Below are positions 10,088 through 18,622 of a stretch of 39,970 nucleotides of DNA, one piece after another. The stretch is taken from contig QXCR01000214.1 in assembly GCA_004380135.1 (NCBI GenBank), positions 1 to 39,970 on the forward strand, given 5' to 3'. The translations under genes were made by a program, and so were the position numbers. Origin of the DNA: Stemphylium vesicarium (lineage: Eukaryota; Ascomycota; Dothideomycetes; Pleosporales; Pleosporaceae). The notes beneath the pieces were generated by a model, which had not been told where the DNA came from, did not search any database, and saw only the letters and a program-made list of their open reading frames with translations. How positions within the stretch are numbered: position 1 is the stretch's first letter; each line of letters opens with the position of its first letter.

Positions 10088-11725
10088 TCAAAGAGATAGC
10101 GCCGCAGCTGGAAGAGCATGTTCGTTTCTGATTCTCTCATATGTTCTCAGGAAAAGGGAATGGTGAGCAGGTATGGTTGCATACTTTCCGTTAGTCCACC
10201 TCGTGTCGTCTGGACTATGCACGTGCTGCATGCTGTCAAAAACGGACCCGACGTACTCAGGACGAACCTCGACTCGTAGCACCGAGGATCTGGCAGGTGA
10301 GACTGGAGTAAGATCGAGAGCCAGTTGTTTTACCTGATTCACGTACTCCTGTGCTACGCCGCCAATGCAGAGTGTCGCAAGACGAGGAAGAATTGCAGAA
10401 CGCGTGCGCAAGAGGCTGCTGAGCTGCCTCAGTGACGTGGTTCTTTCTCTCTTGGACAATCCGAAGACAAGCATCTCGAGGTTAGGAGGCATCCGCGAAG
10501 ACAAACATTGCGCTTCCGACACGTCGTCGTGATGGATAGTCGCGTCTTCTTCAGCCCCAACACCGTACCACATCTCAGGCGGAGTGACGAGGACCTTGAG
10601 TGCTGTCATATGCGAGAGGGACTGTATGAGGTCTATTTGGTCGTTGCTCGTGCTCTCGGCACGGTGGATGTCTAAGTCGAAGACCAGGTATTCCAATGTG
10701 TTCTTGTGCGCTTCAAGCAGCCCAACCAGCCTGCCAGGCGAGAAGCGGGACGATCCAACCCCCCGGTCCGCTGTTGTATACAGAAAGCTCCTCAGCCTAC
10801 AGCATGCATCCAGCAACGCTCGGAGATCCAATACGTGCAGGGCGCAGCTTTCTAATTCTATGTGTTGCAGGGCGAACGCCTTCGGTGGCAGGCTCAGCGA
10901 CAGGATCGTGTTGCCTGACGGATCGCGCTCGCCGCCTGCCCGGGACCACGAAGTAGCATGCGAAACCTTGAGACTCTCGAGCTTGCTTTGAACCAGCAGT
11001 GTGCGAAAGAACTCGATCGGCCATGGCCGCTCGCCGTCGATGGCACAGGCTGTCAATTTCCGCAAAGCAGAAAAGCCGTGGTTTGGCTGCCAGCGTAGAG
11101 AGAGAGTGTCGCCAGGCACACCGTCGAGCACCATTTCTGTCACATTTGGAAGTAAGGCAACGAGGAGCACGACTAACGGATCTTCGATGCCTTCTTGTAG
11201 CATCTCGCAGAACATGCGGTCAAACGCGCGCGTCATCCCGTACTTTGCATGACTAGTGGTGTAGGATCTGGTCTTGTTCATCTCCTTTACGTAAAAGGTA
11301 CACTGGTCGAAGGGTAAAACGTCATCTATCAGTTTGGCAGCTTTCGCCGACTGGGCGAGCATGAGATAATCTACCGCGCTGGGAACCTTGTCTCGAACGC
11401 TGCAGGGCTGCGGTCGCTCGCTGGGACGCCCGTGCGACATGACGGCAGACTCTGACTCTTGGTCTCGCATAGTGCCCGACGTTGTCCATGGCCTGAGATG
11501 CAACTTTCGAGTATGGCTGCGTAGATATGGTTGCAGGATGATTCTTTTCAAGAAAGGTAGAAACGAGCGGCTGCGTCGAGATACATTGGTGTACTCTCGA
11601 AAGAGTGCTGGTTCAGTGGCCGACTGCAGGCGACGGCATACAAGTGTCATGTTAAGAAGGTCCTGCTGTCGCAACCAAGAAGCGATGCAAAGCAGCAGCT
11701 CCGTGCTAAGCGTCAGAAGCGGCAT
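10088..11725 (-). CDS. F-box protein
   Basis: A single-exon gene of 545 residues with ATG at 11723-11725. An F-box lies at residues 1-45 (LSTELLLCIASWLRQQDLLN, then MTLVCRRLQSATEPALFREY), the module that binds Skp1 in SCF ubiquitin ligases. The remaining 500 residues resemble the long, weakly conserved leucine-rich-like region of fungal F-box proteins (HIELESCALHVLDLRALLDA, LEMLVFGLSKRERTTSLRQL), which presumably selects the substrate. The reading frame is intact and the composition is ordinary for a fungal gene. The substrate is unknown. The neighbouring pogo remnant ends about 260 bp past the stop codon. Confidence 0.85.
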   Translation of the reverse strand: MPLLTLSTELLLCIASWLRQQDLLNMTLVCRRLQSATEPALFREYTNVSRRSRSFLPFLKRIILQPYLRSHTRKLHLRPWTTSGTMRDQESESAVMSHGRPSERPQPCSVRDKVPSAVDYLMLAQSAKAAKLIDDVLPFDQCTFYVKEMNKTRSYTTSHAKYGMTRAFDRMFCEMLQEGIEDPLVVLLVALLPNVTEMVLDGVPGDTLSLRWQPNHGFSALRKLTACAIDGERPWPIEFFRTLLVQSKLESLKVSHATSWSRAGGERDPSGNTILSLSLPPKAFALQHIELESCALHVLDLRALLDACCRLRSFLYTTADRGVGSSRFSPGRLVGLLEAHKNTLEYLVFDLDIHRAESTSNDQIDLIQSLSHMTALKVLVTPPEMWYGVGAEEDATIHHDDVSEAQCLSSRMPPNLEMLVFGLSKRERTTSLRQLSSLLRTRSAILPRLATLCIGGVAQEYVNQVKQLALDLTPVSPARSSVLRVEVRPEYVGSVFDSMQHVHSPDDTRWTNGKYATIPAHHSLFLRTYERIRNEHALPAAALSL

Positions 11726-12073
11726 AGAAGAACCGCCATGGAAGTACGCTTGTTGCAGACATCGATGAGCCCCGACGAGAGCGTACCCAGTTCTTCATCT
11801 TGCAGGTGACATGTTGTATGGAAAGCGGTCTGACGCTGATGACTAATAGGAGATGCTAGATTGCTACCTGAATGCGTTGTTGGTGAAATGGATGAGCTAA
11901 GCGAGCGTCAGCAGGATAAATGCCAACGAACACGTAAGCGTTCATCACGGATATCCACTTGGTCAGAAGCTCTCGCTTCCTATCGCTCTTTTCCCAACGC
12001 GCTTGCCCGATGCAGCGTTCCCGATCATGTATTACAACTCTTGGTTTTGTGACAACCCATCGAGGGTGCCGCG
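11726..12073. other. Intergenic, F-box upstream region
   Basis: Presumed promoter side of the F-box gene up to a family A MITE. No gene or clear motif is seen. Confidence 0.4.
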
Positions 12074-12272
12074 TACAGTAGTTAGCGATTGCGGCTTCAC
12101 ACCTACAGGCAGCATTTCAACTGTCTGGTCATCATCAGATGGAGAAACGACCAATCCCATAAACTGTTCTGCGACAAACATCATATCGCTAAGCCATGCA
12201 CGGAAGGTGGGGCTGTTGAGAATCGTTGTGTACCTACCTGTAGGGGTGAAATCGCAATCGCTAACTACTGTA
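12074..12272. repeat. MITE family A
   Basis: A 199 bp element with about 30 bp terminal inverted repeats, TACAGTAGTTAGCGATTGCG at the left and its complement at the right (CGCAATCGCTAACTACTGTA), and TA at both ends. It is one of seven recognisable copies in the window and has no coding capacity. The TA boundaries fit the Tc1/mariner/pogo superfamily. Confidence 0.88.
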
Positions 12273-12612
12273 CAGTGGAATGGAAATCTTCGGGGATTAG
12301 GGATGGATAGTAATGAATAATTACAGTCAAAGAATTCGCTGTAATCATATGTCTTTAATGATTTCTCGCTGTCCTCTGATGACACATTTGTGGAAAAAGT
12401 GTTGTAAAGACCATGAATCGCATAGATGTGAGTGCCCTGCAAGACTCACTTAGCATGTTTACACTAAACGGACGAATACGCGCTCCTGGTAGATCTGCAA
12501 TCATTCCAGGCTGTTCCTCTATGACACTCTTCGAAATCGCGGCGTACCCTTCCGTGCAGCAGCTCAAAAGAAAATATACACAGCATCAACCAGGACACAG
12601 CCCCTCGACGCA
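12273..12612. other. Upstream region of cupredoxin-like gene
   Basis: About 340 bp between the family A MITE and the ATG at 12613. An AAAATATA motif at about 12571-12578 lies about 35 bp upstream of the ATG and might act as a TATA-like element. Nothing else is seen. Confidence 0.35.
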
Positions 12613-13584
12613 ATGCCTACATTACTCACTCGCGCAGTAACGTCTACTCTTATGTTGGTGAACGTCCTGGCACAGAGCCCCTCCCAGACAATGACCGACG
12701 ATCGGATGAGCGTAACGTCCCTCTCTACATCAGCTGTTCCGACCGCGAGCATCGCCTCGTTGACCTCTTCTGCCGCGACGGAAGCTAGCAGCGGCGGAGC
12801 TCGGGTCCATCTGGTCAAGGCCGGCGCAGGCGGCTTCCAATTTGAACCCGCAGAGCTGAGAAATGTTTCCGCTGGAGACGTGATTACATTCGAGTTCTAC
12901 CCACCGGATCATTCCGTGGTTCGAGCTGAGTATGGAAGTGCGTGTGTACCGTATGAATACACTGGGAGAGATAGAACGGGATTCTGGTCGGAGACGCAGT
13001 GGGTCAAGACGCCAAACGATGTGAGCATTCGGAATGGACTCTTGTAGCGCAGAGAAAGTTGCTGATGACGATAGATCACCCACTGGAACCTGACAATCAA
13101 CACCACCGAGCCAATCTTCTATTACTGTGCCGCCCCAGATTCGTGCAAAGGAAAGCAAATGGTCGGTGTCATCAATCCAAACGATACGCAGACGCTCCAC
13201 GGGCAGATACTCGCCGCAGCCAGAGCCGACTACCAGCTAGCACCGGGAGATCCTGTCCCCAAAGAAGCGTCCTCAACATTGACCTCTTCTCCAACCGCTA
13301 GCTCAGAAGGAGACCTCCAATCGGCTGATCGGTCGCCCCCAGCGCTCTCCCCATCAGCCATTGCTGGCATAACAGTTGGTGGGGTTCTCTTTCTCTCGCT
13401 ATGTGCGGGTCTGCTTTTCTTTCTCAAGCGCAAGTCTCGCTCCGGGCGCCGAGCAGATACCGCATTGTCTGCTAAGACTGGGAAACAGGTGGTTGAAGCT
13501 CCTGCCGAGCTATACGGCGGAGAGCCATACGGCGGAGAGCCATACGGCGGAGAGCCATACGGCCGAGAGAAGATCCCTCAATAG
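12613..13584 (+). CDS. Secreted cupredoxin-domain membrane protein
   Basis: Two exons, 12613-13020 and 13075-13584, with a 54 nt intron (GTGAGC donor, GCTGATGAC branch region, ATAG acceptor) that joins the frames exactly and gives 305 residues. A signal peptide covers about residues 1-20. A Ser/Thr-rich linker leads to a plastocyanin-like domain (residues 63-171) with His100 in FYPPDHSVV and the C-terminal copper loop around Cys154 and Met165. The position normally holding the second His of that loop is Ser159 (CAAPDSCKGKQM), so classical type-1 copper binding may be altered. A transmembrane helix spans 231-253, followed by a basic cytoplasmic stretch and YGGEP repeats. The family is common in fungi as serine-rich extracellular proteins. 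The final residues and stop lie in a MITE. The AA11 gene lies about 540 bp away, convergent. Confidence 0.87.
13513..13571 (+). repeat. 15 bp in-frame tandem repeat (YGGEP)
   Basis: Three perfect units of TACGGCGGAGAGCCA plus a diverged fourth, encoding YGGEP three times and then YGREK in the cytoplasmic tail of the cupredoxin-like protein. The 15 bp unit keeps the frame, so copy number can vary without disrupting the gene. Confidence 0.95.
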
Positions 13585-13800
13585 CGAGAAACCCGTCATG
13601 CCGAGGAATAATTCAAATCGCAAACTCACTCCATTGTTTTGTCAATTTACACAGGAAACGAGTCTTATAATAGCATTAAATTCTCTATATTGGCGTAACG
13701 AGACAGTGAAAAAACACATATTGCAGATCACCTATGCGAAATTTGCGATCTTGTTGGTCGTTCTCAGAATAGCGCGTTTCTCGCTACAAAGGGATGGACG
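13572..13800. repeat. MITE family E
   Basis: A 229 bp element with imperfect inverted ends: GATCCCTCAATAGCGAGAAA at the left and TTTCTCGCTACAAAGGGATG at the right. Internal segments (CTCTATATTGGCG and the arm after GAGAAACCCG) recur at 16532-16775, 17005-17481, 32581-32635 and 39383-39503. Its first 13 bp contain the last codons and TAG of the cupredoxin-like gene. Confidence 0.75.
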
Positions 13801-14124
13801 ATATACATGGATCGACGTTAGGGAGTTAGAGACAGGTCTTATATCATCTGAACGCTATTACAGAGCTGTTAGAAGTGCGGGTGCATATTTAAATAACTAC
13901 CCCTAATTAGGCTCCCATTGTGCAATGAACGCTCATATTAAGCTAGAAAACAACTAGCTGGTACTGTATTCATCGACCAGACCTGCTGGGCTTGACCTCC
14001 ATACAGCCTTAGCAAAACCAGCACGAAGCGCAGACAGCTGTGAATATGGATTTGCATCGATGAAGTGCGTTTATCCATGATGTTCGCTATTGCCCCACTC
14101 CGAGAAGATAATATCCAGTGCTGC
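13801..14124. other. Convergent intergenic region
   Basis: The 3' side of both the cupredoxin-like and AA11 genes. No gene or clear terminator-like structure is seen. Confidence 0.4.
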
Positions 14125-15243
14125 TCACGCATTGCGCCTAAGGATCTGACCATTTGTACAGACAGTTCCCGTAGCCAGTGGCTGCGGACGTGCACACCCG
14201 AGATCGCAAAGTCCGAAATGTTCTTTATCGATGCAGACGATCTGGTTTTCTGACGTGCATGATATGCAGGTCTCTGGTGCAGCTGAGATACCCGCTACTT
14301 TACCTGAAATTGATGCTGTCCCATGCAATGCGAAATTGTTTGTGGACTGAGTCACCTCGGAAGTGGTCATCTCTGCAAGAGCGAGAGCCCTTCCAGCTGT
14401 TTCAACGACATTTTCCGTCGATGCCGTCTCAGAAGACGCGACCACCGGCCGTTTTTGAACGACTGTGTACCTATCCAGCTGACCTGTTGAGCTGGTTGAT
14501 GGCAGTTCAGGAGGAATCGCAGTTGCAGACCCGCGACCGAGCGCAGTCATAGAGGCACACCCTCCGCCAACAAGTCCCGTGGTAGGGCTTGCCTGACTCC
14601 CCGTGACTGCGGCGCTTCCGGGATCTGGAAACGCGTAATCAAAGTTTTCAATAGTAGAGCAAGCCGAGCTCGGCAGATTCGCGACAAACATGTCAGGAAG
14701 CGATGCTAGAAAACTAGCGTCGCTTCCTCCGCTACGGACCGTGATCGGTGCACAATTCATGTACATTTCACGGTTACCTTGCTTGTTGAACCAGGTCCAA
14801 GCGAAGGTGTATCTGCCACTCGGGAGCTCCTTGGGAAGGACAACCTCGAATGTGTCTGCGACGCGACTCGTTGCACCTCCTGACATGTTCCCTCCAGCAC
14901 TGGCTGGGCAACCTCCGATGACACTGTGCACTACTTTCCACCTGCTTGACCTCGTGGGTTGCAGATCCTCGGATACAGAGAACTGACATGAGCCCCCGCC
15001 ATGCACAGCAGAGCCTATAAATCGTATCGTCTGCGCTTCGCCGGCCGTCCAATAATTCATCTGCGTCACATCATACACGCCTGCTCGCAGCTTGCAAGGG
15101 TAATCCAGGCCAGTGCCCTCCAAGGGGGAGTTATTCAGCGTGGATTTGCCGTAGGGGACCGGACTCTCTAGCATCATGTGCGCCAGAGTGCTCGAAAGCA
15201 TTCCGAAGGCGATCCCCAACGAAGCAAAACGAGTCAGCGGCAT
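14125..15243 (-). CDS. AA11 lytic polysaccharide monooxygenase
   Basis: A single-exon gene of 372 residues. I choose ATG at 15241-15243 because it gives a classic signal peptide ending LSSTLA before His22, the N-terminal His that these enzymes need for copper. The second brace His is His81 (AVHGGGSC) and the axial Tyr is Tyr161 (GNREMYMNC); mature numbering 1/60/140 is that of the AA11 family as I recall it. The catalytic domain runs to about residue 175. A Ser/Thr-rich linker follows, then a Cys-rich C-terminal module (CTSENQIVCIDKEHFGLCDL) like the X278-type domain of some AA11 enzymes. The family oxidatively cleaves chitin outside the cell. The frame is intact with all copper ligands. The upstream region runs towards a family B MITE. 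Confidence 0.92.
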   Translation of the reverse strand: MPLTRFASLGIAFGMLSSTLAHMMLESPVPYGKSTLNNSPLEGTGLDYPCKLRAGVYDVTQMNYWTAGEAQTIRFIGSAVHGGGSCQFSVSEDLQPTRSSRWKVVHSVIGGCPASAGGNMSGGATSRVADTFEVVLPKELPSGRYTFAWTWFNKQGNREMYMNCAPITVRSGGSDASFLASLPDMFVANLPSSACSTIENFDYAFPDPGSAAVTGSQASPTTGLVGGGCASMTALGRGSATAIPPELPSTSSTGQLDRYTVVQKRPVVASSETASTENVVETAGRALALAEMTTSEVTQSTNNFALHGTASISGKVAGISAAPETCISCTSENQIVCIDKEHFGLCDLGCARPQPLATGTVCTNGQILRRNA

Positions 15244-15612
15244 GGTGAACCGTATTCTTGGCATCCAGGCAGTTGGCGCGCGGGCGATTAAATATCTGAT
15301 ACCATGGATTGAAAAAGCTGACAAGATAGGGTGACTGGAACAATGAGCCTACAGTACAGTGGCCGAGTTTGATAGATCACAGGCGTTTTTTGCGTAGGAA
15401 TCAGCTTATGGCAGGAGAAATGACATCAGCGTAAGCAGTGATTTTGTAGCATCCATGGGCTTGTCGAGAGGCTGAGAGCAGCAATCGCTTGGCACTGTAA
15501 CACAGCGGTGGGGACGCTCGGCATATAAATAACGGCTCTCTCCGGACTTATGTGCAGGATAGCTGACGGTGCCCTCATGTCTATGCGTGGCGTGTATACA
15601 GAAAAAATCACA
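15244..15612. other. AA11 promoter region
   Basis: About 370 bp between the AA11 start codon and the MITE at 15613. A TATAAATA at about 15525-15532 could serve the plus strand. No confident binding site is seen. Confidence 0.35.
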
Positions 15613-15755
15613 TTAGTCTCTACCTGCGAACGGGGAAACGCTGTGTGCCGGAAGCAGTTAATCAGACACAACACTGTCGGAAAAGGTGCTATCCTTGCTC
15701 TTTTATTGGTTGTTTCCCGCACATGGGGTATTCCAGCACGCAAGAAGGGACTTTA
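15613..15755. repeat. MITE family B
   Basis: A 143 bp inverted-repeat element. The left end TAGTCTCTACCTGCGAACGG pairs with AAGAAGGGACTTTA at the right. The interior (GAAGCAGTTAATCAGACACA, then TATTGGTTGTTTCCC) matches the copy at 34218-34367 in reverse orientation. It provides the first ATG of the coiled-coil gene. Confidence 0.82.
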
Positions 15756-16268
15756 TCAGGAAAGGTTGGTCAGCGTCATGGAATTAAGAAAGTAGTAAAT
15801 CCCGCTAGAAAAGTGGAAGAGGGAACAAAAAGATCGGACAACGAGGAAAAGACAAAGGCAAAGAAAAAGAGAAGAAGGGACAGATTAGAAGAGGAAGAGG
15901 GAGAGGAAGACGGACAAAATGCAAAATGCAAGTCTCATCTGCCTAAACCAACTCCCGAAGATCAAATCGACATTCCATCTTCTCCGGGAAATAACGACAA
16001 CAGGGCACCACGCTCTGTCCAACATCCGGCCCAAGATTTGACTGCCACCACAGCTCTTGTAAACGGCGTAAACGCTGCTCCTTACAGCACCCACTGTTCA
16101 AATTGCGCCACAGAGAAAGCTAGATATAATGAGCTGAATGAAAAACATAGCAAGCTGGCTAGGAAACATGCCGAACTTATTGAAAAGTTTAAAATCTTAA
16201 TTGAATTTTTCAATTGCTCAATTTCAAGTATTAAAGTAAATCTAGAGGACGACAGAAAAGCGGAGTGA
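15723..16268 (+). CDS. Basic/acidic coiled-coil protein, start in MITE
   Basis: An open frame of 181 residues from the first in-frame ATG (15723) to TGA at 16266-16268. The first 11 codons lie in the family B MITE. A Lys/Glu-rich charged segment (EEKTKAKKKRRRDRLEEEEG) could carry a nuclear localisation signal. It is followed by a Pro/Asn-rich linker, a CSNC motif and a C-terminal heptad region (ARYNELNEKHSKLARKHAEL) predicted to form a coiled coil. The combination resembles orphan fungal coiled-coil proteins, and no family is recognised. No in-frame ATG follows until well into the charged region, so either the MITE supplies the start or the gene has an unseen upstream exon. Confidence 0.5.
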   Translation: MGYSSTQEGTLSGKVGQRHGIKKVVNPARKVEEGTKRSDNEEKTKAKKKRRRDRLEEEEGEEDGQNAKCKSHLPKPTPEDQIDIPSSPGNNDNRAPRSVQHPAQDLTATTALVNGVNAAPYSTHCSNCATEKARYNELNEKHSKLARKHAELIEKFKILIEFFNCSISSIKVNLEDDRKAE

Positions 16269-16379
16269 TAGTCTCGGAACGTAGAAGCAAGATAGCAAGT
16301 AGTTGTGTAGGCTGCATACCAAATGCTCGTGCTTTGTTCAGGTCATTGAATAGTAATCACGATTGTCTCCCTCATCACA

Positions 16380-16492
16380 CGACGAACAACCCAGTGAGCC
16401 AATATTAGCCAATAAAAGGTAGCGTAAGAGCGGAATGTTCGCTACCTTTACGCTCCCATTCAATAATATCGGCCTATTGGGTTGTTCATCGC
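16380..16492. repeat. MITE-like palindrome, family D
   Basis: A 113 bp near-palindrome: GACGAACAACCCAGTGAGCC at the left pairs with GGCCTATTGGGTTGTTCATC at the right, and an inner pair GGTAGCG/CGCTACC flanks the centre. It appears once in this window and can fold on itself almost end to end. Confidence 0.7.
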
Positions 16493-16531
16493 ACAGAGAG
16501 GAAGGTTATGCTCAGAGACAGGGAAGCAATG

Positions 16532-16775
16532 TAACGTCCCACCCTACGTGGCGAGATAACGTCCATCCCTCCGTGGCGGGACACCCTGTGTGCCGGGACC
16601 GGCCAATCAGATCGTTTAAATCACAGACTTCTGCCCAAAATCTGCAAGTTGATTGGCCGGTCCCGGCACACAGGGTGTCCCAGCACGAAGGGACGGACGT
16701 TACCCTACGTTGCGAGAACAACCAATAAGATCGCAGGGATCACAGATCTTTGTACGCAAAATTGCCTTCAACTAA
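16532..16775. repeat. MITE family E remnant, interrupted
   Basis: Family E-like end sequence (TAACGTCCCACCCTACGTGG) precedes an inserted family B-prime element. Family E-like sequence (GCGAGAACAACCAATAAGATC) resumes straight after it. The flanks on the two sides are similar to each other (CCCTACGTGGCGAGA and CCCTACGTTGCGAGA), so the exact reconstruction is uncertain. Confidence 0.5.
16557..16702. repeat. MITE family B, variant B-prime
   Basis: A 146 bp element bounded by TA with long inverted ends: TAACGTCCATCCCTCCGTGG against CAGCACGAAGGGACGGACGT. Inner inverted segments GACCGGCCAATCA and TGATTGGCCGGTC lie deeper. It is the best-preserved B-prime copy and probably inserted into family E sequence. 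Confidence 0.85.
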
Positions 16776-16776
16776 G

Positions 16777-16922
16777 TAAGGTCCCTCCCTGTGTCACGGA
16801 AAACCCAGTGTGCCGGAATTAACCAATTCGATCACTTGAATCGCAGACTTCTGCCAAAATTTTGCGATGAAATTAGTCAGTTCCGGCACACCGGGTATTC
16901 CGTCACATAGGGAGGGACTTTA
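16777..16922. repeat. MITE family B
   Basis: A 146 bp element, TAAGGTCCCTCCCTGTGTCA at the left and CACATAGGGAGGGACTTTA at the right. Its interior (TGAATCGCAGACTTCTGCC) matches the B-prime type, so it has B ends and a B-prime core. This suggests recombination between subfamilies or a common ancestor. Confidence 0.85.
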
Positions 16923-17004
16923 GTTAATTGCAGCGCATTGAGCTTGAGCTCGTACAGATCGTGTGTCATGATTGCGAAGGTCCGGACGAAAAGGTGTCTC
17001 TTCA

Positions 17005-17481
17005 CCCAGGGACGTAGTGCCAATATAGAGAGTTTAGCTCTATCATGAGATTGACTTCTGAAATTGTGAGCGGAGGACAGAAAGGAGAGGACTCGTTGAT
17101 TGTTCTATGGAATAGAGATGTGTGTTTATATACATGAGGTACGCGTAGGTAAGGTCCCTCCCCGTGTGCCGGAAAACCCTGTGTGACGGAATCAGCCAAT
17201 CAGATACATCACCGTGTCGGGAAAGATGCTATTCGTGTCCTCTCATTGGCTGTTTCCGGCACATAGGGTTTTCCGGCACACAGGGAGGGACCTTAGTAGA
17301 AGAGTGAAAGGATGCGAAGGTGGTAGAAGATACTAGAAGATCTGATAAGAGTATCGGGCCGACACACGGACACCCAACCATGTTGGCTAACAGAAATACA
17401 TCGCCATAAGAATTGGGTGAATTCGAGAATTGACTAACTTCTTGGTATGGCAGGTTTCTCGCTATAAAGGGGTCGACGTTA
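17005..17481. repeat. MITE family E remnant carrying a nested B element
   Basis: The left part (GTGCCAATATAGAGAGTTTA) matches the family E interior in reverse, and the right part (GGTATGGCAGGTTTCTCGCT, ending GACGTTA) matches a family E arm in reverse. A family B MITE at 17150-17295 lies between them. Non-repeat-looking sequence is also present inside, so the boundaries are approximate. Confidence 0.5.
17150..17295. repeat. MITE family B, well preserved
   Basis: A 146 bp element with nearly perfect inverted ends, TAAGGTCCCTCCCCGTGTGC against CACACAGGGAGGGACCTTA, bounded by TA. It is a good reference copy against which the C-to-T decay of the 33790 copy can be read. Confidence 0.92.
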
Positions 17482-17584
17482 CCTCTCATTTACTGGGTTC
17501 AGTCCACTGAGTTGATCGTCATATAGCGAAGGAGGTTGAATGCTAGGACGCGTGATCCTACTATCTGGCGGGCCTTATGCGAGT

Positions 17585-17938
17585 CTACGGATCCACGTCA
17601 TACAGGTCATACTCGTCAGGAACTTCCTCGTCGTATCCGTCGGAATCGGTATCCTTATCTCCGCTTGTGTTATCTGAGTCATAACTTCCGTCGGTACCGC
17701 TCGTTCCATCGTCCCAGATGAAATCCTCTAATGAACTACCCTCACTACTATCCTGACTAGTGTCGCTATCACCATCCTCAACTTCTGCACTTTGTTCTGG
17801 ATCGCCGGCTTCGGAAAGCTCAATAGGGCTATCAGGACTCTCGACAATGTCACCTTTATAGCTGACGCCTTTACTACATTTGCGCGGGAGGACCCTTCTC
17901 CGCGATTGGAAATTTGAGCATTCCGCGGAGTCAAGCAT
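17585..17938 (-). CDS. Small acidic protein, probably a 3' exon
   Basis: Reading leftward, 117 residues from the ATG at 17936-17938 to the stop at 17585. The protein has a short basic patch (QSRRRVLPRKCSKGVSYKG) and then a strongly acidic Asp/Ser/Glu tail ending EYDLYDVDP. Just upstream, on the same strand, a CTGAC branch-like motif and a CCCCCTTCAG acceptor precede the ATG by about 10 codons. Coding-like sequence in another frame (HKRFGDPHDYKESYDPYQRP) lies beyond. The true gene may therefore be longer and spliced, extending to about 18075 or beyond, but in-frame stops further upstream (for example near 18090) hint at decay. Acidic tails occur in histone-binding and transcription factors; function is unknown. 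Confidence 0.45.
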   Translation of the reverse strand: MLDSAECSNFQSRRRVLPRKCSKGVSYKGDIVESPDSPIELSEAGDPEQSAEVEDGDSDTSQDSSEGSSLEDFIWDDGTSGTDGSYDSDNTSGDKDTDSDGYDEEVPDEYDLYDVDP

Positions 17939-18333
17939 CGTTGGACTATCTGAAGGGGGCAGGAGAGTCAGCGCGCAAATGTTTGAGTGAGAAACGGCTG
18001 ACTGGGGCTTGCACAAACGCCCATGGCCGCTGGTATGGATCGTAACTCTCTTTATAGTCGTGAGGATCACCAAAACGCTTATGTCGGGGTCTAAGCTGCG
18101 TTCGTCAGTAGACTACGTGCTGATTCTTCTTGACGCTCCGCAGTATCTGTCGAAAACCTTAGTAATCTAAACGGCGAATAAAATGCTCTCTGTGGATTAG
18201 TTTGAGAGGTTGATCACTCTTGCAGCTGTTAGCAACATAGTGTTGGATTTTGCACACAGTCGCTAGGGATTGTGACCTCATCCTGTTAACACATGCTGTT
18301 CAATCCCTCTTTGCAAAAGGAGTCAGCAATGAC
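17939..18333. other. Probable upstream exons or remnants, minus strand
   Basis: Contains short minus-strand coding-like stretches (RFSTDTAERQEESARSLL near 18100-18165, and HKRFGDPHDYKESYDPYQRP near 18020-18080) separated by stops. No intact frame joins them. They may be degraded 5' exons of the acidic protein gene. Confidence 0.3.
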
Positions 18334-18615
18334 TACACTCTCATGCACTCGTAGCTCCCGTTTTGCACATGAGGGTTAGTTGTCATCGCGCACGGGGCAT
18401 CGATTCTTCTAGTATACACTTGCTCTGAAAAGGCTAAGACTCTGCAGATATCTCAATTTGATTGGTCCTTACATCAAGCAGAAGATTGACTCATGGCAAT
18501 GCTAACGAAAGCTAGCACTGTTTAGGTAAGATCACGACTAAACGAGAAAGGCTTATCATAGGAACAAAAGTCGCCTGCTTACAGAAACTGGAAGCTGCAA
18601 GTGCATGAGAGTGCA
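18334..18615. repeat. MITE family F
   Basis: A 282 bp element, TACACTCTCATGCACTCGTA at the left and GCTGCAAGTGCATGAGAGTG at the right. The interior, including the string CGCGCACGGGGCATCGATTC, is shared with 37491-37772. The right terminal TA has changed to CA. Confidence 0.85.
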
Positions 18616-18622
18616 CAGTAGT

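Noticed and set aside
13376..13906. Plus-strand open frame of 176 codons
   Set aside because: It is out of frame with the cupredoxin-like gene and runs through the family E MITE.
16435..16728. Open frames on both strands
   Set aside because: They lie entirely within MITE sequence (families D, E and B-prime).
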